Positions 47,670-57,883 are shown, counted from the stretch's first letter. The stretch: 64,000 nucleotides of DNA from Pseudobacter sp. (GCA_017849455.1 JAFIGX010000016.1:34323-98322); one strand, 5' to 3'. The notes: generated by a model from the letters alone, not told the origin. Made by a program: numbers and translations.

Positions 47670-48128
47670 ATGCGAAGGATCACGAAAACCCTGCCGCTGG
47701 CAGTAGTCTTGTTTTGCATTGCCGCAACAGCCCATGCACAGGACTACCGGTTCGGGATAGGTTTGCGTTTGAGCAATTCCACTCCCACCCTGAACAGCTC
47801 TGTAACGGGAAAATATTTCGTAACGGAAAGAAGTGCCGTGGAAGGACTGGTCTCATTCGGAAGCCGCTTTGGTATGGGCGCACTATTGGAGATCTATCAG
47901 CCTTTCTCCACACCGGGGCTCAAATGGTTTTATGGCGGTGGTTTTTATGTGGGCTGGCAGGATAAGAACACCTACCTCGGGCCAACAGGCATCATCGGCC
48001 TCGATTATAAATTCCCGAATGTGCCGATCAATTTATCGGCCGACTGGAAGCCGGAACTCGATATCACACCCAGGATCAATTTTGTTCCGGATGCATTTGC
48101 CGTCTCCATACGCTTCACCCTCAAATAA
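47670..48128 (+). CDS. Small outer-membrane beta-barrel protein
   Basis: 152 aa. Signal peptide MRRITKTLPLAVVLFCIAAT ending AHAQ. The mature part alternates polar and hydrophobic residues in about eight short strands (YRFGIGLRLSNSTPTLNSSV, SAVEGLVSFGSRFGMGALLE, WFYGGGFYVGWQDKNTYLG) and ends in a terminal strand AVSIRFTLK, as in OmpA/OmpW-like eight-stranded barrels. Function cannot be inferred. It is 67 bp after the OstA-like gene and may share its transcript. Confidence 0.8.
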   Translation: MRRITKTLPLAVVLFCIAATAHAQDYRFGIGLRLSNSTPTLNSSVTGKYFVTERSAVEGLVSFGSRFGMGALLEIYQPFSTPGLKWFYGGGFYVGWQDKNTYLGPTGIIGLDYKFPNVPINLSADWKPELDITPRINFVPDAFAVSIRFTLK

Positions 48129-48313
48129 AAATTTTGCACGATATTGCGCCGATCCCGAAAAAATAACGGCCAGAATCTGTTACAAACCGGAAAATAGCCG
48201 CAATATTTCAAGGAATCACCAAAATTTAATGCTGTTTTTGCCAATATATTTAAAATAACTTGCGGTTTTGTGCAGGAATTTACTTTATTTTGAAACGTAA
48301 CCGGCTAACAATT

Positions 48314-49063
48314 ATGCTTAAAAAGGAAAGACAAGCCTATATCCTGCACCAGGTAAACCTTCACAACAAGGTGCTGTCCTCTGGCCTAAGCCTGGAGATC
48401 AATGTCTCGGAAGATACAATCCGCAGAGACTTGCAGGAACTCGCCGATGAAGGCAAGCTGATCAAAGTGCATGGAGGCGCTTTATCGCATTCCTTCTCCC
48501 AGGTTTATTATCCTTCCAATGATGTGTATTCGCACGACCACAAGAAAGTGATCGCACAGAAAGCCGCTGCGCTTATTGAAGACGGTATGTTCGTGCTTAC
48601 CACCGGTGGCACTACCATTATCGAGCTGGCAAGGGCATTACCTCCTCAATTGAAAGCGACCTTTATATCGGGCAGTATCCCTGCCGTACTCGAATACATG
48701 CACCACCCTTCTATCGATGTGATATTGATCGGTGATAAAGTATCCAAGAATTCCAAGATCACGGTGGGCGCCGAAGCGATCGCCCAGATCAGGCGCATTC
48801 GCGCAGACCTCTGCTTCCTCGGCATCAATGCCATCGATATCAAACATGGCATCACCGATAACGACTGGGATGTAGTACAATTGAAAAAGGCAATGATCGA
48901 ATCGGCGCAGAAAGTGGTTTGCCTCACCATTGCGGAGAAGATCAATTCACTGCAGCCCATTCACATCGATGACATCAACAAGATCCATACACTGATCACT
49001 GAATTGCCATCCGATGATCCTTTGTTAAAACCATATAGAGATGCAGGAATAGAGGTTTTGTAG
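48314..49063 (+). CDS. DeoR/GlpR-family transcriptional regulator
   Basis: 250 aa from ATG 48314 (MLKKERQAYILHQVNLHNKV), the usual family start; the frame is open to 48260. N-terminal winged helix at about 6-57 (LEINVSEDTIRRDLQELADE, GKLIKVHGGAL). Sugar-phosphate sensor domain (DeoRC) at about 75-235 (FVLTTGGTTIIELARALPP, STITVGAEAI-like region, CFLGINAIDIKHGITD, VVCLTIAEKIN). These regulators repress sugar genes until a sugar phosphate binds. It is 55 bp upstream of susC of unit C on the same strand and is the probable regulator of that unit, which has no sigma/FecR pair. The signal sugar is unknown. Confidence 0.93.
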   Translation: MLKKERQAYILHQVNLHNKVLSSGLSLEINVSEDTIRRDLQELADEGKLIKVHGGALSHSFSQVYYPSNDVYSHDHKKVIAQKAAALIEDGMFVLTTGGTTIIELARALPPQLKATFISGSIPAVLEYMHHPSIDVILIGDKVSKNSKITVGAEAIAQIRRIRADLCFLGINAIDIKHGITDNDWDVVQLKKAMIESAQKVVCLTIAEKINSLQPIHIDDINKIHTLITELPSDDPLLKPYRDAGIEVL

Positions 49064-49118
49064 AACAAAGCTTTTTTTACTATCTCATCTAATACATCAA
49101 CGACCAAAACAACTCGCT

Positions 49119-52100
49119 ATGAGACAAAATCTCTGGTTGCTGGTAATGTTCTTTCTATTACTATGCAACGCCTCCTATTCCCAGGAAAGAACGGTAGGCG
49201 GTACCGTTCTGACTGCGGACAAGTCCCCACTGGCAGGGGTCACTGTCATCAATAAGACCACTAAAAAATCGGCCCAGACCAACAATGCCGGCTTCTACTC
49301 GATTGCGGCAGCCAAAGGTCAGGTCCTTACTTTCACCTATGTGGGCTATGCCTCACAGGACATCACTGTAGGCGACAAGCCGGTGATCAATGTTACCATG
49401 CAGGCCACCGATAAACAAATGGGTGAAGTGGTGGTAACAGCCTACAATATCAACCGCAACAAAAAGAGCCTGGCCTACTCCACACCCATCGTATCCGGTG
49501 AGGATGTGAGCAATACCCAGCGCGAAAGCTTTATCGGCGGCCTCGCCGGTCGCGTTCCGGGCCTGCTGGTCAACGCTACTTCAGGTAACCCGGGCGCTTC
49601 CTCCCAGATCATTTTGCGTGGTATCGTTTCACTGGATGGCGATAACTCGGCCCTCATCGTTATCGATGGTCTCCCCATCGACAATTCGATCATGACCGGG
49701 GCTAACCTCGTGGGCAATCGCAATAACCGCGACCAGGATTTCTCCAACAGGGCCCTCGATATCAATCCTGCGGACATTGAAACATACACGATCCTGAAAG
49801 GGCCCGAAGCAACCGCCCTGTATGGTAATCTCGGCGCCGGCGGCGCTATCGTGATCACTACCAAAAAAGCAAAATCCGGGCAAGGCGCCGTTACCTATAA
49901 CAATTCCTTCCGCTTCGAGAAACAGCTCAATTTCCCGGAAGTGCAGCAGGTCTACAGCCAGGGTGTGAGCAACGGTATCTATAGCGGTTCCACCCGGAAC
50001 TACTTCGGCCCCAAATACGCCGATGGCATGAAGATCTACGATAATATCGACGCCTTTTTCAAGACCGGTTTCAACCATAAACACAACCTGGCGCTGGAAG
50101 GTGGTAATTCAGGTTTCTCCTATCGATGGTCGAATGAATTTTCAGACAATGCAGGTACCATTCCCAACACGCAGTACACCAGGTATTCTTCCAGGCTTTC
50201 GGGAACTGCTACCATCAACCCGATCCTCAGTGTGACCACATCACTGAATTATATCAATACCTTCAACCGCAAGGCCAACAAAGGCGACAGAGGTTACCTG
50301 ATGGCGCTCCTTACCTTCCCTTCGAGATATGATATCAACAACTGGATAGATCCTTATGGGAACCGTGTGCTGAATACCAGCGATATCTACGGCGAAACGG
50401 ATAACCCGTTCTGGGATGTGTATAAGAATATCAATGAAGATAAAGTCAACCGCTTGCTCGGTAACTCGACTATAACGCTCAAACCAACCAACTGGCTCAC
50501 CGTTACAGGAACACTCGGCGCCGATATCGCCAATACCAGTGGTATCCTCGTATACCATACGCAATCGTATAAGGGATCGGGCTCATCAGGTACACCCACG
50601 GGCGGTCGAATCGAAACCTATCAAACCACCAACAAGATCATCAACGGATCACTGAATGCCACTATGGTCAAGAAGGTAGGTAAGTTCAATGGCACCCTGA
50701 TCATAGGCGGCAACTTCAGTGATAATAACAGCAACACCTTCGCCCAATTGGGAGAAAAAATGTATGATCCCAATTTTTACAGTATCAATAATACCCTCCC
50801 TACCACGCAGCGTACCAAGAATACGGTTATACGTTATCGTGAGATGGGCGTTTTTGGCCAGGCAGTACTGGGATACCAGCAGCTCCTTTATCTGACGCTT
50901 ACTGGCCGTGAGGATGCCACGTCGCGCTTCATGCCCAATAACCCATACTTTTTCTATCCGGGCCTTGGCCTTACGTTCAATTTTACTGAGCTGCCTTCCA
51001 TCCAGAAAGATTATCCATGGTTGTCTTCTGGTAAGCTCAGGGCATCCTGGGGCAAAACAGGTAAAGGCCCAAGGGCATCCTATGTTATCCAGCCCAGGCT
51101 CCTGCCGCAAGGCTCTACCGGAGGCGGTTTCGCGTACGATATAGTAAACGGTGGCAATGACAGGCTGGTAGCAGAGTTCTCAGAGAACTTCGAGACAGGG
51201 TTCGAAATGCAGTTCCTGAACAACCGCCTCGGTATCGATTTCACCTGGTACCGCATGCATGCCAAGGACCAGATCATCCAGCCCAGGCTCAGCTATGGCA
51301 CCGGCTTTGTGAGCAAGTATTTCAATGGCGGAGAAGTGATCAATAAAGGGGTTGAAGTGCAGTTGACAGGAGCCCCTATACAAAACAAGAATTTTGGATG
51401 GAATGTAACCGTCAACTTCACCCTCAACCGCGGAACAGTAGGTAAAGTGGCGGAAGAACTGCCGGAATACTACAACTCGGATACCTGGCTCCAGAACGGG
51501 GTTCGCGGTTCCGTATATCCCGGTTCCAGCACCGGCGCTATCGGCGGTTGGGTGAATGCCAAGAATGATAAGGGCGATATCCTGATCAGTCCTACCAATG
51601 GCCTTCCCATTCTCAAAAGCGATGCGGAGTTCCCGGTGATCGGCGACAGAACGCCCGATTTCCTCATGGGCTTCGTGAACAAGTTCACTTATAAAAGCTG
51701 GTTCCTTTCCTTCCTCGTCGACCTCCGCAGGGGCGGTGATGTGTACAATGCCACCCAGTATACTTTATACACAACTGGTCTCAGCACCAAGACCCTCGAC
51801 CGGGAAGTGCCCCGCGTGATCAAAGGTGTGTTGAGAGACGGTCTGGAAAATACAGATCATCCAACGGTGAACACCATTGCCGTAACGCCTTATAACAATA
51901 CATCTTTCTATACCTCCACTACCAATGGCGTTGCCCCGGAACAATTCGTGGAAAAGAACATCAGCGCGTTGAGGGTGCGGGATATCACGTTGCAATACAC
52001 TTTCCCCAAAACGATGCTGGCGCGCACCAAATTCATCAAGGACCTGGGCGTGTTCGTCACCGCCACCGATGTGTTGCTCATCACGAATTACTCAGGGATC

Positions 52101-52217
52101 GACCCCGATAGCAACGGCACCACACCTGCCACCGGCGGTTTAGGCGGTTATGGTATCGATATCGGCAATATGGGACGCCCGCTGGGCGTGAACTTCGGAT
52201 TGCGTCTAAAACTCTAA
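49119..52217 (+). CDS. SusC/RagA-family TonB-dependent transporter, no STN domain
   Basis: 1032 aa. Signal peptide MRQNLWLLVMFFLLLCNASY with cleavage near SQ. It goes straight into CarboxypepD_reg (VGGTVLTADKSPLAGVTVIN), then the plug (VVTAYNINRNKKSLAYSTPI, ETYTILKGPEATALYGNLGA) and a beta-barrel ending VNFGLRLKL. The lack of an STN domain agrees with the absence of sigma and anti-sigma genes in this unit. The NKKSLAYS start of the plug is typical of the SusC group that pairs with SusD-like_2 lipoproteins, as here. It imports an unknown substrate over the outer membrane with TonB. Confidence 0.95.
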   Translation: MRQNLWLLVMFFLLLCNASYSQERTVGGTVLTADKSPLAGVTVINKTTKKSAQTNNAGFYSIAAAKGQVLTFTYVGYASQDITVGDKPVINVTMQATDKQMGEVVVTAYNINRNKKSLAYSTPIVSGEDVSNTQRESFIGGLAGRVPGLLVNATSGNPGASSQIILRGIVSLDGDNSALIVIDGLPIDNSIMTGANLVGNRNNRDQDFSNRALDINPADIETYTILKGPEATALYGNLGAGGAIVITTKKAKSGQGAVTYNNSFRFEKQLNFPEVQQVYSQGVSNGIYSGSTRNYFGPKYADGMKIYDNIDAFFKTGFNHKHNLALEGGNSGFSYRWSNEFSDNAGTIPNTQYTRYSSRLSGTATINPILSVTTSLNYINTFNRKANKGDRGYLMALLTFPSRYDINNWIDPYGNRVLNTSDIYGETDNPFWDVYKNINEDKVNRLLGNSTITLKPTNWLTVTGTLGADIANTSGILVYHTQSYKGSGSSGTPTGGRIETYQTTNKIINGSLNATMVKKVGKFNGTLIIGGNFSDNNSNTFAQLGEKMYDPNFYSINNTLPTTQRTKNTVIRYREMGVFGQAVLGYQQLLYLTLTGREDATSRFMPNNPYFFYPGLGLTFNFTELPSIQKDYPWLSSGKLRASWGKTGKGPRASYVIQPRLLPQGSTGGGFAYDIVNGGNDRLVAEFSENFETGFEMQFLNNRLGIDFTWYRMHAKDQIIQPRLSYGTGFVSKYFNGGEVINKGVEVQLTGAPIQNKNFGWNVTVNFTLNRGTVGKVAEELPEYYNSDTWLQNGVRGSVYPGSSTGAIGGWVNAKNDKGDILISPTNGLPILKSDAEFPVIGDRTPDFLMGFVNKFTYKSWFLSFLVDLRRGGDVYNATQYTLYTTGLSTKTLDREVPRVIKGVLRDGLENTDHPTVNTIAVTPYNNTSFYTSTTNGVAPEQFVEKNISALRVRDITLQYTFPKTMLARTKFIKDLGVFVTATDVLLITNYSGIDPDSNGTTPATGGLGGYGIDIGNMGRPLGVNFGLRLKL

Positions 52218-52234
52218 TCATTCACAAGCTAGAA

Positions 52235-53842
52235 ATGAACGCTTTTATGAAACGAATATCATCCCTCCTCATCATATCAATGCTGATCATCGGTATCAGC
52301 AGTTGTAAAAAATGGCTCGATGTCAATACGGACCCGGTCAACCCACAGATCGCCACCGCCGAAGTATTGCTCTCTCCCATCGAATACCAGATGGCGAACG
52401 GCACGGCCAATGATTATATGTATATCTTCAAATACCTGCAATATTGGGGCAGTCCTGCAGCCGCCAATGTGTGGGAGCAGCATGGCTATGAACCTGCCAA
52501 TGACAATGGCGGCGTGATCTGGCGCATGTTGTACGTGAACATGGGCCTCAACCTCGAGGCATTGATTGCCGATGGCCGGAAAAATGCCAAATGGACTTAT
52601 GCTGGTATCGGCTATGCCATCAAAGCCTGGGCTTTCCAACTCGCCACTGACTATCATGGTCCCATCATCCTCGATCAGGCCTTCGATACCACCCGCCTCT
52701 TCTTCAATTACCAGGACCAGCCCGATGTATACGCACGCGTACGCCAGTGGTGCGATTCAGCGATCGCCTGCTTCGGCCGGCCCGATGCGATCAGCTACGA
52801 AGGCATGCTGAGCGGCACCTCCGGCGACCAGATATACAAAGGCGATCGTGGCAAATGGATGAAATTCGTGTACGGGCTGCTGGCACAACAATACAGCCAC
52901 CTCCGCAATAAATCTAAATTCACGAGTGGGTATGCCGATAGTGTCGTGAAGTATGTAGACCTTTCATTCGCCAATTCTTCGGAAGACGCCACCGTCTTTT
53001 TTGCCGCCAGTGCCTCATCGGATGGTAATGTGTTTGGCCCCACCTTCAATCTCATCAACCCTACTGCTTCGAATGTGGTGCCCCGGTATACGGGCCGCGT
53101 AGCTCAACCCATCGTAGACCTGCTCACCGGTGGCGTTCGCGGTACCCCTCCTGCCAGCCCCACTACATCTGTTGATCCCCGCCTCAGCCGCATGATCGCT
53201 GCCAACCCGGATGGCGTTTATCGTGGCGTGGTGCCCACCAAAGGCGATCCACAGACCACAAAACGCGTACCGCATGTATGGGGCGCTGTGGCAGCTCCCT
53301 ATCCAGGCAAATATCTTTTCACCGATAAAGGCCGCTATCCGCTCATGGGATATGCGCAACTGCAATTCGCCAAAGCAGAAGCATTGTTTGCACAGGGCAA
53401 ATTACCTGAAGCATACGGAGCGTATCTGAAAGGTATCGATGGCCACATGGATTTCGTGAATACCTATGGCATTCCCGCCACCGCCACGAAGATCTCGAAT
53501 ACCGAGATCACAGCTTATAAGAACAGTTCGGAAGTAGCGCAGACAGCGGGCGACCTCAAGCTCTCCGATATCATGTCGCAGAAATATATCGCCCAATGGG
53601 GATGGGCCGGCGTTGAACAATGGTGCGATCTTCGCAAGTACAAGTACGATACCTCCATTTTCAAAAGACTTTATTTCTACCAGCTCGATGATCTCTTCCC
53701 AACCAATAAAGGCTATGTCGCCCAACGTGTAAGGCCACGCTTCAATTCGGAATATGTGTGGAACAGGGATGAACTGGCCAAATGGAGTGCGTTGAATCCT
53801 GATTACAACACCTATGAACTGTGGTTCACCAAACCAGAATAG
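52235..53842 (+). CDS. SusD/RagB-family (SusD-like_2) outer-membrane lipoprotein
   Basis: 535 aa. Lipoprotein signal with MKRISSLLIISMLIIGISSC and Cys at about 24; starts at 52235 or 52247 are both possible. The mature start KKWLDVNTDPVNPQIATAEV is the hallmark of the SusD-like_2 group (nutrient-binding SusD homologues). Further features: NANGTANDYMY-like loop at about 50, GYAIKAWAFQLATDYHGPII, GKWMKFVYGLLAQQYSHLRN, QLQFAKAEALFAQGKLPEAY, WAGVEQWCDLRKYKYD. It partners the SusC encoded 17 bp upstream. Substrate unknown. Confidence 0.93.
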   Translation: MNAFMKRISSLLIISMLIIGISSCKKWLDVNTDPVNPQIATAEVLLSPIEYQMANGTANDYMYIFKYLQYWGSPAAANVWEQHGYEPANDNGGVIWRMLYVNMGLNLEALIADGRKNAKWTYAGIGYAIKAWAFQLATDYHGPIILDQAFDTTRLFFNYQDQPDVYARVRQWCDSAIACFGRPDAISYEGMLSGTSGDQIYKGDRGKWMKFVYGLLAQQYSHLRNKSKFTSGYADSVVKYVDLSFANSSEDATVFFAASASSDGNVFGPTFNLINPTASNVVPRYTGRVAQPIVDLLTGGVRGTPPASPTTSVDPRLSRMIAANPDGVYRGVVPTKGDPQTTKRVPHVWGAVAAPYPGKYLFTDKGRYPLMGYAQLQFAKAEALFAQGKLPEAYGAYLKGIDGHMDFVNTYGIPATATKISNTEITAYKNSSEVAQTAGDLKLSDIMSQKYIAQWGWAGVEQWCDLRKYKYDTSIFKRLYFYQLDDLFPTNKGYVAQRVRPRFNSEYVWNRDELAKWSALNPDYNTYELWFTKPE

Positions 53843-53863
53843 ATCATCACAAAATCAAGTATT

Positions 53864-54634
53864 ATGTACAAACTATTCATACCGGCCGCCATCTTATTTT
53901 CTACCGTCATGCTGATCACGGCATGCGATAAAAATGAAATAAAGTATGGCGAGTTCGATGTTATATCGCCCGATAAAGCCTTGTTGAAGATCAATTTCGT
54001 TTCCTCTTATCAATCCAACCCTACCGTGTACCTGGCGCTCGACGGCAACCGCGTGAGCAACCCGATCACGAGCCGCACGCCTTTCCCCGGCGGTGGTTAT
54101 AATACCGGTGGGGGTTCTACGGCCGATTATATGGTCGTTAATCCAGGCGCCCATAAATTTTCAGTAGTGATCCCGCAGAAAGGGGCCAATATCGGCGTGG
54201 ATTCCATCAAGTTGTTTGAAACGGATATTACGGTGGAAGGAGGCAAATACCAGACCCTGCACATCACGGATACCACAGCGAATACCAAATCGGTGATGCT
54301 GAGCGATAACAATGCCCGCCCCGATTCGGGTTATATCCGTTATAAATTCGTGAACCTCATCCCCAATGCAGGCCCTGTCGATCTTTACTACGATGCTACG
54401 ATCGTGGCCCCGAATGTAGATTACCTGAAAAGTGCCGAGTTCACCATGCCATTGCCTGCCGCCACCAAGAACTGGACCCTGCGGCCTGCAGGCAGCACCA
54501 CGCTTACGATAGGTACACCTTATTCCAATGGCAGCACTATTACCAACAGGCGTGTATATACGATATTTGCACTGGGATATAAAGACATGACCGATACGCG
54601 AAAACCATATATATCGTTCCTGCTGAACCTGTAA
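53864..54634 (+). CDS. DUF4397-domain lipoprotein
   Basis: 256 aa. Lipoprotein signal MYKLFIPAAILFSTVMLITAC with Cys at 21. The mature part matches the DUF4397 pattern of two immunoglobulin-like beta-sandwiches: ALLKINFVSSYQSNPTVYLA, DYMVVNPGAHKFSVVIPQKG, then YIRYKFVNLIPNAGPVDLYY and WTLRPAGSTTLTIGTPYSN. Such proteins often accompany SusCD pairs as accessory surface lipoproteins with no known catalysis. It is 21 bp after the SusD-like gene and is the last gene of unit C, before a terminator at 54703. Confidence 0.88.
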   Translation: MYKLFIPAAILFSTVMLITACDKNEIKYGEFDVISPDKALLKINFVSSYQSNPTVYLALDGNRVSNPITSRTPFPGGGYNTGGGSTADYMVVNPGAHKFSVVIPQKGANIGVDSIKLFETDITVEGGKYQTLHITDTTANTKSVMLSDNNARPDSGYIRYKFVNLIPNAGPVDLYYDATIVAPNVDYLKSAEFTMPLPAATKNWTLRPAGSTTLTIGTPYSNGSTITNRRVYTIFALGYKDMTDTRKPYISFLLNL

Positions 54635-54702
54635 ATTCTTTCAGGTCATCGTTCAAACTACCGGGATAGACCAGCAACTCTCCACGGTTTCATGAGAAAA
54701 CA

Positions 54703-54735
54703 AAGAGGCTGGCTCTGATAAAAGAGCAGCCTCTT
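54703..54735. terminator. Stem-loop terminator after unit C
   Basis: AAGAGGCT-G-GCTC pairs with GAGC-AGCCTCTT around TGATAAAA (one bulged G), followed by ATTTAT. It lies 69 bp after the DUF4397 stop and faces the remnant on the other strand, so it may serve both directions. Confidence 0.7.
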
Positions 54736-54792
54736 ATTTATGATATTACAGGTTCTTATTTCGGCATAGAGAACAGATCGATCTCCTGGTAT

Positions 54793-54918
54793 TCAGGCAT
54801 TATTTCTTGCTTTGTGCACTTTTGGGGTCAAAAGCTCCTCCAGGACCTGGTTGATCTTCGCTTTGTCTTTCGCGGCCATAGCTTCAAAAACAAGCAGATA
54901 GTGATCTTTCTGTTTACA
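54793..54918 (-). pseudogene. 3' remnant of a disrupted gene
   Basis: Minus-strand frame of 41 codons without a start, directly after the stop of the TlpA-like gene: begins CKQKDHYLLVFEAMAAKDK, ends LTPKVHKARNNA and a TGA. Its composition is protein-like and of neighbour-type GC, unlike the AT-rich gene beside it. It looks like the C-terminal end of a gene cut by insertion of unit D. The original gene is not recognised. Alternatively it is chance open frame. Confidence 0.35.
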
Positions 54919-54919
54919 G

Positions 54920-56443
54920 CTAATTATTCAGCAGATGATTAATTGCGTTATCAAGAGAGGTCTGTTCGTATAAATCCGCTGTATTAAACCTGAATATCCG
55001 GCCTTCTTTATCCAGGAGCATGGCCATGGGATAGCCTTTTATATTATAATATTCTATCAATGGGCTCATGTCACCCTGGCCGTTTGTAAATAGATTGATA
55101 CTTTCAGTGCCTGTATATTGTCCGCCCCTAAGCGACCTTTTCCATAGATAATCTTTTACATCTATTGATACAGTAACAAAGACAATGTTCTTATTATCTT
55201 TATACTTATTTTCTATCCCCGAGATTACTGTTTTATAAAATTGTGAACAAGCTCCACAGCCTGTATACCAAAAATCAACAAAGACTACTCTGCTTTTAAA
55301 ATTACCCGGTGAATACAGTTGACCTGTTGAATCTGCCAGGCTAAATTCAAAGACTTTTTTTCCGGGGGATTGTGTGTCAGCAATTGATTTTAATTTTTGA
55401 AGACAATAATCTGTTTTTACTGTTCGCAAAGCATCCCCTATAATCCGATCCGTATCTGCAGGCCTCTGCGATATCAGCAAATAAAAAGTTATCAGTTGAT
55501 CTCTTAGCTTACCCTTAAATCTCCGTTTTAAAACAGAATACACGCTATCATTTGCTAAGCCTAATAATACTATTTTATTCTGTTCGATATTACAAACAGC
55601 TCCTATAGCATTTGTAAAATAAAAACAGGCCGCCCAGGACCTGCATATATATTGCCCAGGTATATCCCGCACAGGATATAAGATGCTATTCACTTGTTTT
55701 TTCAAAGCATTCAAAAATTCCTTCGCTTTAGCCGGATATTTTCGCTGTTTATTGTAAAAAAAATCAAATGCATAAAACTGGCCATTATTCCAAAAAGCGG
55801 CATTTGCTTTTAAAACATTGTAGCCTGAAACAGTCAAACCAGCCCTGTTACTATCCAAAATAGCCAGAATCCTGGCATAAGAGCCTGAGTGAATATTATG
55901 ATATTCGAACTTTGAATTAAACATGGGATCTTTATCAATACCGTTTAAAAGGGGTTCTATCCTTTTTTGAAGGTCGTATTTTAATGAACCCTTTCCTGAA
56001 ACAAAAAAATTATAATCTTCTTTTTCAGTCCAGGCATCCTTTGATTCCTGTTTTCTATTCATAACTATTTTTATATCATCTCCGGCTTCCCAATAATAAG
56101 TAGAAGACAATCCTCTAAACCTGTTTCCCATACCATGATCTGTATCATTTGCAGGAATCGGAACCAGTTTTTTTATTTCCCAATAACCATAGGTACTATT
56201 TACAGGGACATTGAACTTGTACAATCTATTCTCATCCAGTGTGGCACAGACAATTCTATCTTCAAGAGGATAGAAGTAAGAGTATAGATTTAGAAATAAT
56301 GTGTCAGAAGGTTTTGCATCATCAATAGATATGCTTACCCGGAGGGTGTTATCTTTTATATGATTACTTACCTGGCTATTGACTGCTACCACGGATACCG
56401 AACAGGTAAAAAGAATCACTAAATATTTATAATATTTCAACAT
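54920..56443 (-). CDS. TlpA-like thioredoxin-fold secreted protein
   Basis: 507 aa. Signal peptide about 1-23 (MLKYYKYLVILFTCSVSVVA). A long N-terminal part (about 25-345) is beta-rich then helical and unrecognised. The thioredoxin domain at about 365-505 has VFEFSLADSTGQLYSPGNFK, VVFVDFWYTGCGACSQFYK with a CGAC active site, YNIKGYPMAMLLDKEGRIF with the cis-Pro. TlpA proteins reduce or exchange disulfides in the periplasm. It follows susD of unit D by 17 bp, an arrangement often seen for SusCD pairs of this subfamily. Role within the unit unknown. Confidence 0.88.
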   Translation of the reverse strand: MLKYYKYLVILFTCSVSVVAVNSQVSNHIKDNTLRVSISIDDAKPSDTLFLNLYSYFYPLEDRIVCATLDENRLYKFNVPVNSTYGYWEIKKLVPIPANDTDHGMGNRFRGLSSTYYWEAGDDIKIVMNRKQESKDAWTEKEDYNFFVSGKGSLKYDLQKRIEPLLNGIDKDPMFNSKFEYHNIHSGSYARILAILDSNRAGLTVSGYNVLKANAAFWNNGQFYAFDFFYNKQRKYPAKAKEFLNALKKQVNSILYPVRDIPGQYICRSWAACFYFTNAIGAVCNIEQNKIVLLGLANDSVYSVLKRRFKGKLRDQLITFYLLISQRPADTDRIIGDALRTVKTDYCLQKLKSIADTQSPGKKVFEFSLADSTGQLYSPGNFKSRVVFVDFWYTGCGACSQFYKTVISGIENKYKDNKNIVFVTVSIDVKDYLWKRSLRGGQYTGTESINLFTNGQGDMSPLIEYYNIKGYPMAMLLDKEGRIFRFNTADLYEQTSLDNAINHLLNN

Positions 56444-56460
56444 AGCGTATAGAGTATTAG

Positions 56461-57873
56461 TTATCTTGTATTTTGTTGGATACCGCTCAATTGAATTTCC
56501 AAATCGGGTATGGGAAAAACATATCGCGGGTCGTTGGGCGGCAATGTATAAGTGGCTCCATTATTCATTCTTTTGAGGATCACGGCAAACCGCGGGTCTT
56601 TGTTCAAACGACGTAAATCTTCAAATCTCGACTGGCCTGTAAAGGGCAATTCTTTTCTGCGCTCCATCAATATTTTTGCCAGTAATAAATCCGGATCATT
56701 GATAGTAATGGGAGAGAATGTTCCACTCCTATACCTTTTTTGCAGCAGTGTGTTTAAATCAGCCAAAGCGCCAGGAATATTTCCGGTTCTTACGTAAGAT
56801 TCAGCACGAATCAGGTACACTTCGTCAGTTGCAATGCCGCTAAAATGATAACTCTGGTATTTATCAATTCCATAGCCCCCGCGTAAGAAAATATTGCCGG
56901 ACCCCTGGAATGAGTAAAATAAAGATTTTCTTAGATCATTATCATCATAAGAATTATATAGTACTGTATCAACATTGGCAATATAAAAACCCGGAAAACA
57001 AAACAATCCCCCTTCTCCTGTACCAAAACCATAAAAGCTCACCTCCGGGTTATTCGGGTAAGGTGGAAAAGGATTGTCCTGCGATGAAATCAGGTTGCTG
57101 TTATAATCCAGCAGGATATTAAATTGATTGAGTGAGTTCCCGGCGTAAATGGCGGCGTTCGCGTAATCCCCCATTGACAGGTACACTTTGGCCAGTAACG
57201 CATTGGCTGCCGCCTGACCTGGTCGCATCGGAAAATCAGGCGTTATAGGTAATAAATGTACAGCCTCCTTTATATCGGCGACTATCCGGTCATAAGTCTG
57301 TTGCACTGTTGAACGGACAGACCTTGCATTTACATCAGAAGTTAGTCTCAGCACTATTCCTAGGTCACCATTGGAGGTGGTTCCATCATACAGTTTACAA
57401 AATAGCTGTGCCAAAGAATAGAACATAAAAGAACGGTAAAAAAGAGCTGATCCCTTTACATTATTGTATTGAGATTGATTGGAAACTGTATGGGAAATTT
57501 TCTCCAGACCATCCAACACAATATTGGCATGCTCTATTACCGAATAAGGATAATCCCAGTCTACCGAATTTAAGCTACCTGTGCCTCGGTAAAAATCCCC
57601 ACTCTCAAATAAATAAGCGCTGGCACCAACCGGATCTAATATCCCAAGATTAGCATCCGTTAAATACGCATTATCAGATGCCGCATTTCCAATATTCGGA
57701 AATCGGTAATTCATAAAATCCGGGTCATCCAATATGGCCTGCATATCTTTCAGGGTGGAGGGCCTTACATCGCTTTTATTGCGCTTCACGTTGAGAAAAT
57801 CATCCTGCTTCTTACAGGAACCAATAACCAGGGAAGAGATAAATAGTAACGATATAATGATAAGCTGTTTCAT
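56461..57873 (-). CDS. SusD/RagB-family outer-membrane lipoprotein
   Basis: 470 aa from ATG 57873, giving a clean lipoprotein signal (MKQLIIISLLFISSLVIGSC, Cys at 20); the frame is open 24 bp further, into susC. The mature start KRNKSDVRPSTLKDMQAILD marks the SusD subfamily that pairs with SKERATGSF-type SusC. Features: VKGSALFYRSFMFYSLAQLF, AANALLAKVYLSMGDYANAA, VYLIRAESYVRTGNIPGALA, MERRKELPFTGQSRFEDLRR. It begins 10 bp after susC. AT-richer than its unit B counterpart. Confidence 0.93.
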   Translation of the reverse strand: MKQLIIISLLFISSLVIGSCKKQDDFLNVKRNKSDVRPSTLKDMQAILDDPDFMNYRFPNIGNAASDNAYLTDANLGILDPVGASAYLFESGDFYRGTGSLNSVDWDYPYSVIEHANIVLDGLEKISHTVSNQSQYNNVKGSALFYRSFMFYSLAQLFCKLYDGTTSNGDLGIVLRLTSDVNARSVRSTVQQTYDRIVADIKEAVHLLPITPDFPMRPGQAAANALLAKVYLSMGDYANAAIYAGNSLNQFNILLDYNSNLISSQDNPFPPYPNNPEVSFYGFGTGEGGLFCFPGFYIANVDTVLYNSYDDNDLRKSLFYSFQGSGNIFLRGGYGIDKYQSYHFSGIATDEVYLIRAESYVRTGNIPGALADLNTLLQKRYRSGTFSPITINDPDLLLAKILMERRKELPFTGQSRFEDLRRLNKDPRFAVILKRMNNGATYTLPPNDPRYVFPIPDLEIQLSGIQQNTR

Positions 57874-57883
57874 TGCGCTATTT

